A stretch of DNA of 28,520 bases from a virus. The DNA lies in the IMG/VR virus record IMGVR_UViG_3300030020_000081, positions 1 to 28,520 of that record. One strand, 5' to 3'. The position numbers and the translations under genes are program-made. The stretch's first letter is position 1. The number at the start of each line of letters is the position of its first letter. The notes below the pieces were generated by a model. That model searched no databases. It was given only the letters and a program-made list of their open reading frames with translations, and was not told the origin of the DNA. Shown here piece after piece: positions 22,937 through 28,520 of this stretch.

Positions 22937-23421
22937 TATTTAGTGGACCCATCAAGATTAACTGTAATCGTGTAAGGTACAGCGCCAGTGCTAACTTCAA
23001 CTTCTGTGCGCTTAGGAGCGTCTAGGCCCATCAAGTCACGAAGATCTTTAATGGCATCGCGTGTATTTTTTAGGTATGCAACATGAGCGGGGGATACCGT
23101 AAAGTCGCTCTTGGCATTTTCCCATTGCTTTGAAGTCTCGTTAGCAATATAAAATAACTTAAGTGCTAGATCTTGGCGAAAAGAATCAACATCTTCCCAG
23201 ATCTCCATCTGATATTCAGCATTAAGTGATTTAATGTAATTTTTCACCATTGCAGTGGAGAATCCAAGCATTACACCTATTTCAACGTATGAAAACCCTT
23301 GAAGTCGGTACTTCCAGCATGCGTGGGCAAGCGCCGTCATCTGCTCTTCATTCGCTTTTTTCGAGTTAATGGGAGACTCGGACAGAATCTTCTCAGTTGC
23401 GTTGCTAATCTTCTTCGCCAT
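22936..23421 (-). CDS. terminase small subunit
   Basis: A 161-residue protein directly upstream of the large terminase. Residues about 25-70 contain a helix-turn-helix of the small-terminase kind: ALAHACWKYRLQGFSYVEIGVMLGFSTAMVKNYIKS would recognise the packaging site. The middle is helical (oligomerisation), and the C-terminus ends in a short beta strand (VPYTITVNLDG) that could bind the large subunit. Its role is to select phage DNA and start packaging. Assignment relies on the HTH, length and the adjacent large terminase; P22 gp3 itself has a different fold. Confidence 0.8.
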   Translation of the reverse strand: MAKKISNATEKILSESPINSKKANEEQMTALAHACWKYRLQGFSYVEIGVMLGFSTAMVKNYIKSLNAEYQMEIWEDVDSFRQDLALKLFYIANETSKQWENAKSDFTVSPAHVAYLKNTRDAIKDLRDLMGLDAPKRTEVEVSTGAVPYTITVNLDGSTK

Positions 23422-23454
23422 TTTATATTCATCCAGTAATGAATTGTTGACCGA

Positions 23455-23856
23455 TCACTCAGAGGTTCTTTTTATTAGATGATCTACCTTATCATGTAAT
23501 TTCTTTATTTCTATTTCATTTTTTGAGTCTATGGTTAAGTCTAAATTGGCTTTAATCCTATCTCGTTCGCTCGATCTATTATTTGACATCATAATTATCG
23601 GGCATTGTATGGCAGCAACACAGCTCAGAAATAGGTTGAGAAATGAATAAGGGAAGGGATCTATCGGATGAACAAAAATCTCGAAAGAATTAAGAGCGCA
23701 CCAGCCAATCATCACGGCAAAGAAAAATATAATAAATGACCAGCTACCACCAATTTCAGCAACTTTGTCAGCAATAGTCTCGCCAAATGTTTCATTTGCT
23801 ATAAATTCAGCGTCAATCTCATCAATTATTTCATTTTTAACTTTTTTTCTGTCCAT
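23455..23856 (-). CDS. DUF1003 family membrane protein
   Basis: A 133-residue protein with two hydrophobic segments: GSWSFIIFFFAVMIGWCALN (about 33-52) and SFLNLFLSCVAAIQCPIIMM (about 71-90). The phrases DPFPYSFLNLFLS and PIIMMSNNRSSERDRIKANLDL followed by a charged helix match the DUF1003 family of bacterial inner-membrane proteins of unknown function. The family is usually longer at the N-terminus (about 170-190 residues), so this is a compact version. It starts the leftward terminase-portal operon and diverges from the lysozyme gene, 65 bases apart. A role in lysis or superinfection control is possible from position only. Confidence 0.8.
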   Translation of the reverse strand: MDRKKVKNEIIDEIDAEFIANETFGETIADKVAEIGGSWSFIIFFFAVMIGWCALNSFEIFVHPIDPFPYSFLNLFLSCVAAIQCPIIMMSNNRSSERDRIKANLDLTIDSKNEIEIKKLHDKVDHLIKRTSE

Positions 23857-23921
23857 AACTTGAATTATCCTCTTAAAATTAAGTTAATATTATATATTAT
23901 TTAGACAATTGAGCTTGATTT

Positions 23922-24410
23922 ATGACCGATTTAACGAATGCGACATTAATGCTGCAACAGTGGGAAGGATGCAAGTTAGAGGCTTATCCGGATCCTGTTA
24001 GTGGTGATGCTCCGTGGACTATTGGTTATGGCAGTACGGGTTATAATATTATCAAAGGTTCTACTTGGACTCAGCAGCAAGCTAATTTAGATTTAGAAAA
24101 TAAGATTAGTACTTTATACGATGAGATTAGCAATCTAGTCGATTACGATTTAGATGACTGCCAATACTGCGCATTAATATCATTTGCCTATAATTTAGGC
24201 ATTGGTGCATTATCTGGGTCAACACTGCTAAAGAATCTTAATATTGACGGATATGGTAATTCTCATGACTTTTTACCATGGTGTAATGCTGAAAGGCATC
24301 CAGTAGAAGACTTGCAGGAAAGAAGAATTGGTGAAATGTTGTTATTTTCCGGAAGAGGAGTGAAGTCACAGGCGGCTTGTAAGGAATTATTACCGACTTA
24401 CTACCCATGA
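23922..24410 (+). CDS. endolysin, T4-type lysozyme (GH24)
   Basis: A 162-residue glycoside hydrolase family 24 enzyme that cuts the peptidoglycan glycan chain. The catalytic Glu15 (QQWEGCKLEAY), Asp24 (AYPDP) and Thr33 (PWTIGYGST) are all present; the spacing between Asp and Thr carries the short PVSGDAP insertion seen in many phage versions. The SFAYNLGIGALSGSTLLKNLN and WCNAERHPVEDLQERR segments are the family's later conserved parts, the latter a variant of the usual GLxxRR. There is no signal peptide, so a holin is needed; the small membrane gene next to it fits. The start overlaps no other gene and a weak TGAG lies nine bases upstream. Confidence 0.92.
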   Translation: MTDLTNATLMLQQWEGCKLEAYPDPVSGDAPWTIGYGSTGYNIIKGSTWTQQQANLDLENKISTLYDEISNLVDYDLDDCQYCALISFAYNLGIGALSGSTLLKNLNIDGYGNSHDFLPWCNAERHPVEDLQERRIGEMLLFSGRGVKSQAACKELLPTYYP

Positions 24411-24622
24411 TGGAATTTATAAAGAGTGCTTTGACAACATCTGACAACAAGACAGCAGATATTATTCGAATTTGTTTCTTTATGTCTTTTGTTGCCTATT
24501 TGATACTTCAACTATTAGATTATCAAGAGTTCAGCCCGACTACTTTTGCATCCGGGCTGGCAATATTGTTTACATCTGCTAGTGGAAGTTTATTGCTTAA
24601 AAAAGACACTGAACCAAGTTAG
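24407..24622 (+). CDS. holin candidate
   Basis: A 71-residue protein with two hydrophobic helices, about residues 18-38 (DIIRICFFMSFVAYLILQLL) and 48-64 (FASGLAILFTSASGSLLL), a charged N-terminus and a short charged tail (KKDTEPS). Size, topology and linkage to the lysozyme (ATGA overlap, 24407-24410) fit a phage holin, which opens the inner membrane so the lysozyme can escape. Unusually the holin follows the endolysin. Its TAG overlaps the opposite-strand TAA of thyX. No particular holin family is recognised. Confidence 0.7.
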   Translation: MMEFIKSALTTSDNKTADIIRICFFMSFVAYLILQLLDYQEFSPTTFASGLAILFTSASGSLLLKKDTEPS

Positions 24623-25275
24623 ATATTCATGGCTTGTAAAGTATTTGGGAAGTACTCCCTTAGTTCACTTGCCATTGATCTTGCTAATAATTCGTGTTCT
24701 TTTTGAGTGCCATTGCCTATTCTAGCTTTCATGTAAAACACTAGGTCTCTAATAGTTCCGGTGACATAAAGAGTACTAGCCGTCAAGCCTTCCGGAAGTA
24801 GTGACCTAGCTACTTCTTTGGCAATTCCCCTTAAAATAGCATCTTGATAGGATTCAATGGCAGTATTCCACACGTCATATTGTATTTCGTCCCAATTTTC
24901 GCAATGGTCCTCATCGTAAGTAATAACGCTATTCTGACGATTTTTTGGATCTTGCAATCTGCACTCTTGCTCGACCATTTCGGAGTTCATTTCGGCGTAT
25001 CTTCCGCTATATTCTTGGAAATTTAGGCTCCTATGACGCAATAACTGCCTACTTATAGCTCTAGTGGTGCTTATCTCAAGGGTTGCGGTAACCATCTGCA
25101 AGGGCGAGAAGTGTCCATGAGTAATAAGATACTTGAGCAATTTAACTGAAGTATCTAAATTACCCTGGTTAGCAGGTGATGACACCCTGGCGGTGTAAAC
25201 TATAAATTCCTCTGGCGTTAAGTGTTCTAAGTCACCTAATGTCTTCGATATTGCGATCAATTTAGCAGAGTGCAT
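24619..25275 (-). CDS. thyX: flavin-dependent thymidylate synthase
   Basis: A 218-residue ThyX enzyme, which makes dTMP from dUMP with FAD, NADPH and methylene-tetrahydrofolate. The signature region is RHRSLNFQEYSGRY (80-93), a variant of RHRxxSxNExSxRY of the type seen in phage ThyX; the preceding HGHFSPLQM and STTRAISRQLLRHR also match. The C-terminal ARIGNGTQKEHELLARSMASEL contains the late conserved Arg and Gln-Glu-like residues. It is the last gene of the leftward early operon, starting one base after an HNH gene stop with GGGAA upstream. It would supply thymidine for the AT-rich phage DNA. Confidence 0.92.
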   Translation of the reverse strand: MHSAKLIAISKTLGDLEHLTPEEFIVYTARVSSPANQGNLDTSVKLLKYLITHGHFSPLQMVTATLEISTTRAISRQLLRHRSLNFQEYSGRYAEMNSEMVEQECRLQDPKNRQNSVITYDEDHCENWDEIQYDVWNTAIESYQDAILRGIAKEVARSLLPEGLTASTLYVTGTIRDLVFYMKARIGNGTQKEHELLARSMASELREYFPNTLQAMNI

Positions 25276-25276
25276 C

Positions 25277-25594
25277 TTATTTCCCTGTTATAGATTTATT
25301 TGGAATCCTATAGCTCTTTTTGAGATTATCAAGCCTATTATCATTTCTTAAGGAGTTCTCATGGTCAATTCTATGTTGAGGCCATCTACCATTCATGTAC
25401 AAAAAAACAAGTCTGTGTGCATAGTGAGACATTCCACCTAATCCTATTACCACATAGCCATTCTTAGTTATGGACCCTGCAATTTTCCCGAATTTTACTT
25501 TCTGACGTGAAGTTATCCAGGTAAATAACCCTGATTCAGGGCAATAGTTCAGGTTTTCCTTAAGCAGTTTCTGAGTTACTTTTTTATGCTTCAT
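25277..25594 (-). CDS. HNH endonuclease, short homing type
   Basis: A 105-residue member of the HNH_3 type: N-terminal CPESGLFTWITS module, GKIAGSITKNGYVVIGL, then AHRLVFLYMNGRWPQHRIDHENSLRNDNRLDNLK with the catalytic Asp-His, Asn and Asn residues in place. The related gene at 18412-18908 has an AP2 domain after this core; here the protein ends 14 residues after it (KSYRIPNKSITGK), so it is probably C-terminally truncated. It overlaps the upstream gene by ATGA and ends one base before thyX, inserted without disturbing either. Such free-standing endonucleases spread by homing into phage genomes. Confidence 0.85.
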   Translation of the reverse strand: MKHKKVTQKLLKENLNYCPESGLFTWITSRQKVKFGKIAGSITKNGYVVIGLGGMSHYAHRLVFLYMNGRWPQHRIDHENSLRNDNRLDNLKKSYRIPNKSITGK

Positions 25595-26064
25595 TTTCTA
25601 TACCTGTCATCAAGTTCTGGGTGATCTTCTATTGCCTGCAGGCATGCAAGAGCGTTCCAAGCTATGCTAGCAAGGTGCGAGTTGCCATCAATAGCATCAT
25701 GGTCTTTGCCGTCCATAAATTCGATAGAGTGCCTGAAAATGGCATCTATGAACCGACTAGACGTTAATCCATTGCGATAATTATTTGGGCCGTACTTTTT
25801 CTTGCCAAGAGCTTCTATCTTTCCAAGTTCATTCAATCCAGCAGGCGGCAAACAAGCAAAAGATGGCTTATTATCATCAAATTTAACGCCTTTTTGATCT
25901 CTATCTGCAAATTTATTGATAAAGTCTTCTCTTAGGAAAATATCGCACGTATAACATCCGCCTGTTACTGATAATACAGATTTGGGGTTTTCTTCTCTTT
26001 TTACGCACTCACTGCAGTTTCCTTTACGCTTTACATCAAACATTTGCTCTTCCCAGTCATTCAT
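25591..26064 (-). CDS. dATP/dGTP diphosphohydrolase-like protein (DUF5664 type) with Zn-ribbon
   Basis: A 157-residue protein. Residues 1-45 hold a four-Cys ribbon: Cys17 and Cys20, Cys37 and Cys40. From about residue 60 comes KFDDNKPSFACLPPAGL, KYGPNNYRNGL, FRHSIEFMDGKDHDAIDG and SHLASIAWNALACLQA, the pattern of the phage DUF5664 family annotated as dATP/dGTP diphosphohydrolase, an all-alpha NTP-PPase relative with metal-binding Glu, Asp and His. It would trim purine deoxynucleotides. It sits in the operon between an HTH protein and HNH/thyX. SD AAGGACA. The enzymatic activity is inferred from family naming, not seen directly. Confidence 0.75.
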   Translation of the reverse strand: MNDWEEQMFDVKRKGNCSECVKREENPKSVLSVTGGCYTCDIFLREDFINKFADRDQKGVKFDDNKPSFACLPPAGLNELGKIEALGKKKYGPNNYRNGLTSSRFIDAIFRHSIEFMDGKDHDAIDGNSHLASIAWNALACLQAIEDHPELDDRYRK

Positions 26065-26067
26065 TAA

Positions 26068-26331
26068 TTATTGTCCTTTCTTCTTCTGCGATGCTATTCT
26101 GCTTTTAGCAAATGCAGGTGAAATTTTTTGTAACTCCAACCATTCGTCGATGTCTTTTTTATAAAAATACACTTTATTGACGATAGAAAAGTAAGCCGGT
26201 GCTATGCCTAGGGACATATATAGACGTAGTGAATGAGCCGAGCAGTCAATATACTTAGCAGCATTAGATAGCGTCATCCTACCGTCATGAGTTATGGTTA
26301 TTTCGGATATATCTTTCTGTTTAATTGTCAT
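26068..26331 (-). CDS. helix-turn-helix DNA-binding protein, MerR/excisionase-like
   Basis: An 87-residue protein. Residues about 15-65 (DGRMTLSNAAKYIDCSAHSLRLYMSLG...VNKVYFYKKDIDEWLE) form a winged HTH of the type in excisionase, AlpA and MerR N-terminal domains: an AAKYxxxSxxxLRxY recognition helix, then a beta wing and a helix with the DIDEWL phrase. The C-terminal tail is basic. It overlaps the previous gene by ATGA and has a very strong SD (GGGAGGG). It may regulate this operon or be a directionality factor; no integrase is present in the window. Confidence 0.75.
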   Translation of the reverse strand: MTIKQKDISEITITHDGRMTLSNAAKYIDCSAHSLRLYMSLGIAPAYFSIVNKVYFYKKDIDEWLELQKISPAFAKSRIASQKKKGQ

Positions 26332-26537
26332 AATACCCTCCCCATTGTTATATTCTGCTGCAACTTTATTAGCTTGTTATTCAGAGTCCAGACTTCACCC
26401 GTCTTATCCTCAGCAATCACCCACAGAAGGTCGTGCTCCTGTGAATAATCAAGAATTGCTATGGCTACGCCTTTATTCCATATTCCTGGCTTAGACTGAA
26501 ATACCACGGGAATGTAAGGACTAAGCTGCGTCAACAT
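26328..26537 (-). CDS. conserved phage hypothetical protein
   Basis: I choose the ATG at 26537 (69 residues, starting MLTQLSPYIPVVFQSKPG), since GAGG lies nine bases upstream, rather than the longer frame from 26558, which has no SD. The protein carries KPGIWNKGVAIAILDYSQEHDLLWVIAEDKTGEVWTL in overlapping pieces that I recognise from many phages as a small beta-barrel-like hypothetical, often near recombination genes. It overlaps the end of the Bet gene by 17 bases. Function unknown. Confidence 0.7.
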   Translation of the reverse strand: MLTQLSPYIPVVFQSKPGIWNKGVAIAILDYSQEHDLLWVIAEDKTGEVWTLNNKLIKLQQNITMGRVL

Positions 26538-27330
26538 TAGAGATGTCCTCTTTAGCATCGAATTCTTTGGCTAATTCAGCGATAGGCTGCATGCGATCTT
26601 TAATTAGATTCTTTTGATTTTTATCTAGGCAGCTATACCATTCACGCAAAGCTACTTGACCACTGCCAGCAATGATCTTCGCGTTGTCCAATAATGTTTG
26701 CGTAGCATCCAATACATCAAAGGCAGCTTCGAGTATTTCAGTATTAGGGGATGGATCTACTTTTTTAGGCTTGTAGGATGATTCTTGCTTAGTACTGGTT
26801 GAGTCTGCCTGAGACAACTCATCTGCGGTGTAAAGGCCGCTTAGCTCATTAGGTGCGGCTTTCCTAAGTGCTAATGCCTCAGCGCACTTGCTTAACATAG
26901 CACGAGGTAGCCTAGCCCATAACCCACCAGGTTTACCATTAAATACTTGCATGTATTCATCCATGTAAGCAGTAGCGGTAAATTCAGCAACATGAGAACC
27001 AACTAGCATTTTAATAGTTACAGAAGCTGATATTATTTTCCCATCCTTCTCAACAAAGGTCGCGTCACTGTTTCCGATCAATCTTCCAGTTCTTGAAGCT
27101 ATTAATCTAAATCCATCAATAGAGGTTTGAATGGTTCTTTTGTTCCCACGCTGTATGCTATATATCTGATTGTCTAATATGCTTAAGCCTTTCTTTTCCG
27201 CAATCGCTAAGAAAAGTTGAAATTCTTGATCTGTAGCTCCAGAGCAATACACAGACTTTATTAAATCTATTTGGTCATTAGTATAAGAGATTTCTTTCTT
27301 CACATCTTCATGTTCTATTACTGCACTCAT
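26521..27330 (-). CDS. bet: single-strand annealing recombinase, lambda Bet/RecT type
   Basis: A 269-residue protein (lambda Bet 261). The core is typical: QEFQLFLAIAEKKGLSILDNQIYSIQ, then TIQTSIDGFRLIASRTG, followed by MDEYMQVFNGKPGGLWARLPRAMLSKCAEALALRKAAPNELSGLY in successive pieces, corresponding to the Bet segments VVGVDGWSRII, GPWQSHPKRMLRHKAMIQCARLAFGF. It anneals complementary single strands during phage replication-recombination. No partner exonuclease gene is visible in the window. The C-terminal 80 residues are variable and charged, as in the family. SD TGGAGC. It is preceded by an HNH fragment and RusA in the same operon. Confidence 0.88.
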   Translation of the reverse strand: MSAVIEHEDVKKEISYTNDQIDLIKSVYCSGATDQEFQLFLAIAEKKGLSILDNQIYSIQRGNKRTIQTSIDGFRLIASRTGRLIGNSDATFVEKDGKIISASVTIKMLVGSHVAEFTATAYMDEYMQVFNGKPGGLWARLPRAMLSKCAEALALRKAAPNELSGLYTADELSQADSTSTKQESSYKPKKVDPSPNTEILEAAFDVLDATQTLLDNAKIIAGSGQVALREWYSCLDKNQKNLIKDRMQPIAELAKEFDAKEDISNVDAA

Positions 27331-27378
27331 TTTATGCTCCAGTTTTCTTATAAATTAACATTATCAATCTCCGGTTAT

Positions 27379-27681
27379 TTAATATTTAATTCTTGCGTTT
27401 ATTTTCTTGTCCGTTTCTTTTAAATTTACAAGTCTATTGTCATGTCTATCTAAATTAATATGTAACATTGTGTTAGGCCAATACCCATGCACATATAGCC
27501 ATGCCAGTCTGTGAGCTAGGTATGGTCTTCTATTAATGCCAATCCTAATTTCACCGTTATACTTAGTGCCGGCAATCTTACCCTTTACTGCACCACCACC
27601 AATCTTTGTTTTTAACCAGATAAACTTACCAGTCTCTGGGTTATATTTAAGATTATCTTTCAGCTCATCTTGTGTAATCAT
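27379..27681 (-). CDS. HNH endonuclease fragment, active-site Asp replaced
   Basis: A 100-residue homing-type HNH protein. ITQDELKDNLKYNPETGKFIW at its start closely parallels the pseudogene at 18412-18908, and LAHRLAWLYVHGYWPN precedes the core. The core reads TMLHINLDRHDNRLVNLK: His and both Asn are kept, but the Asp before the His, which in HNH enzymes binds the metal, is Leu. The protein stops 12 residues after the core without an AP2 domain. It overlaps the RusA stop by one base (TGATG) and has AAAGGT as SD, so it is probably translated, but nuclease activity is doubtful. Confidence 0.8.
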   Translation of the reverse strand: MITQDELKDNLKYNPETGKFIWLKTKIGGGAVKGKIAGTKYNGEIRIGINRRPYLAHRLAWLYVHGYWPNTMLHINLDRHDNRLVNLKETDKKINARIKY

Positions 27682-28124
27682 CAGTCGACCTTTTCCCTGT
27701 ATTGAAATGAAATTTTAATTCTATCCTTCGGCACATCGTTGAATCTTTTTAATACGTGTAAATCCGTTACATAGCTGTCATCGTGATAGAGGACCTCATT
27801 AAGAGCATCAAGCACTGACTTAGCAATGTTGTCACAATCTGGCTTGGTAACCTTATGCTTTAACTTATTGTTAGCCGGCCTCTTATGGTGAAACTCTAGC
27901 CATACTTCTAAGGCGACCTTAGGCGCTATAGGCAGCTCGTGCATTCTTAGCCATCTAGATACTCTCAATGCCAACTCTTCCTCGAAATTTGCCGTCTTTA
28001 CTGGAGTGTAGTGGCGTATTGAAAATCCATTGGTAGCAGTGGAAGACTTCTCAACTGTGGATCTTGCTCTAGCCTTTGCAACTATCGGCATGTCGCACAT
28101 AAAGGTATAGATATCGGGCAACAT
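27681..28124 (-). CDS. rusA: RusA-family Holliday junction resolvase
   Basis: A 147-residue protein (E. coli RusA is 120). The catalytic region is KPDCDNIAKSVLDAL (94-108) followed by YHDDSYVTDL (113-122); Asp96, Asp98 and the Asp115/116 pair correspond to the metal-binding aspartates, and Lys102 to the active lysine. The N-terminus with MPIVAKARARSTVE and the WLEFHHKRP strand also fit. It cuts four-way junctions before packaging. It is the first gene of the leftward operon, with GAGGTT nine bases upstream, and starts about 120 bases from the 28247-28303 block. Confidence 0.9.
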   Translation of the reverse strand: MLPDIYTFMCDMPIVAKARARSTVEKSSTATNGFSIRHYTPVKTANFEEELALRVSRWLRMHELPIAPKVALEVWLEFHHKRPANNKLKHKVTKPDCDNIAKSVLDALNEVLYHDDSYVTDLHVLKRFNDVPKDRIKISFQYREKVD

Positions 28125-28246
28125 TACTGCTCAACCTCCATTTCTCAGTCAATTTTCAAGTTGAATTCATGTACATACTTTACACTATTTTTAACTAAAT
28201 GTAACATCTTTTAACACTTTTCCTTATTTATTTTAATGATTCTAAG

Positions 28247-28303
28247 TAAATACAATAAGTTAAGATAATGGATTACAAATATGTAAGATTAAATCACAAT
28301 AAT
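28247..28303. repeat. block similar to 632-688 (control-region repeat, copy 2)
   Basis: Matches 632-688 at 42 of 57 positions ungapped by hand count. It lies between the divergent RusA operon and the gene at 28382. It overlaps the first of the inverted repeats described at 28273-28337. Confidence 0.5.
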
Positions 28304-28337
28304 AACAATTGAATTGTAAATATAATTAAATTACAAT
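28273..28337. promoter_or_regulatory. cluster of three inverted repeats, operator candidates
   Basis: Three dyads share TTACA/TGTAA or TTGT/ACAA halves: TTACA-aata-TGTAA (28273-28286), the 13-base palindrome ACAATT-G-AATTGT (28305-28317), and ATTGTAA (28313-28319) with TTACAAT (28331-28337) 11 bases apart. TTACAA (28331-28336) could also be a -35 for a rightward promoter with TAATTT at 28353-28358 serving the gene at 28382. They lie between divergent genes, as operators of an early switch would. AT-rich DNA makes some chance palindromes likely. Confidence 0.45.
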
Positions 28338-28381
28338 GCGCTCCGATGTATTTAATTTAATGTAACTTAATGGGGGCAAGT

Positions 28382-28520
28382 ATGAAGATTGACGGAAATA
28401 ATTATATTTTGATGACTGATTGGGAAAAACACCACTCATGGCCAAGTCTGAATGGGATAAGAAATATCAGAGCCATAGCAGATAAAGGAGATAAGCAAGG
28501 TGCAATTTCATTCTTTAAAA
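28382..28520 (+). CDS. partial gene, excisionase-like DNA-binding start
   Basis: Only 46 residues are inside the window. The ATG has GGGGGCAAG just upstream. The visible text MTDWEKHHSWPSLNGIRNIRAIADKG resembles the start of small phage excisionase/AlpA-type proteins, in which a W-P-S-x-x-x-x-R helix is followed by a VGRRVLIDE wing that would lie beyond the edge. It is divergent from the RusA operon. Assignment is tentative because the diagnostic part is missing. Confidence 0.55.
   Translation, partial: MKIDGNNYILMTDWEKHHSWPSLNGIRNIRAIADKGDKQGAISFFK

Noticed and set aside
25277-25340. Frameshift in the AAAAA run at the end of the 25277 HNH gene
   Set aside because: Shifting the frame gives only a short alternative end (RAIGFQINL) and no AP2 domain, so the evidence is too thin.
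25591-26064. Evidence for a 2-aminoadenine (Z) genome
   Set aside because: A purine dNTP diphosphohydrolase-like gene alone is not enough; no PurZ-like adenylosuccinate synthase, DatZ or DpoZ is in the window.

Overview
The window is part of the genome of a short-tailed, P22-like double-stranded DNA bacteriophage or prophage. The virion genes place it: P22-type coat, gp4-like and gp10-like head-closure proteins, a run of low-complexity ejection-protein candidates, a P22-type portal and a large terminase. The base composition is AT-rich and many genes have good GGAG-type ribosome binding sites, so the host is bacterial and probably Gram-negative. I cannot name the host from sequence alone. No integrase, repressor, tRNA or CRISPR array is visible. 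Both ends cut through genes, so the window is a fragment or an arbitrary opening of a circular map.

Layout. (1) 1-489: small leftward genes served by a consensus-type leftward sigma70 promoter at 544-572. (2) 490-984: a gene-free control region with that promoter, three copies of a short direct repeat at an exact 42-bp period, and a rightward promoter candidate right after the last copy. (3) 985-18361: a long rightward virion module: scaffold, coat (with an unusual SD-plus-hairpin leader and a terminator behind it), small proteins, gp4-like, gp10-like, a split jelly-roll protein, three ejection-type proteins, then tail/receptor-binding proteins including a 988-residue glycine-rich fibre with a 301-bp perfect internal repeat. 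(4) 18362-19098: a convergent junction with terminators, a decayed HNH-AP2 homing endonuclease and two related structured elements of 52-53 nt. (5) 23856-19099, leftward: DUF1003 membrane protein, small terminase, large terminase, portal. (6) 23922-24622, rightward: T4-type lysozyme and a small holin candidate. (7) 28124-24619, leftward: RusA resolvase, HNH fragment, Bet/RecT annealing protein, small protein, HTH protein, dATP/dGTP diphosphohydrolase-like protein, HNH protein and ThyX. (8) 28125-28381: a control region with inverted repeats and a block resembling the 490-984 region, followed by the start of a rightward gene.

How it fits together. The 28124-24619 operon looks like an early module for recombination (Bet and RusA) and nucleotide supply (ThyX and the diphosphohydrolase). 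The two structural blocks would act late: terminase and portal package DNA into scaffold/coat proheads, gp4-like and gp10-like proteins close the vertex, the ejection proteins leave with the DNA, and the fibres bind the host. Lysozyme and holin end the cycle. In P22 the order is terminase, portal, scaffold, coat in one operon. Here terminase-portal sits on the opposite strand, beyond the tail genes, and points at them.

The most interesting items are the paired structured elements at 18937-19085, the 42-bp phased repeats, the hairpin between the coat gene's strong SD and its ATG, the +1-frame split at 6350, the homogenised 301-bp repeat in the fibre gene, and three related HNH genes in different states of decay.
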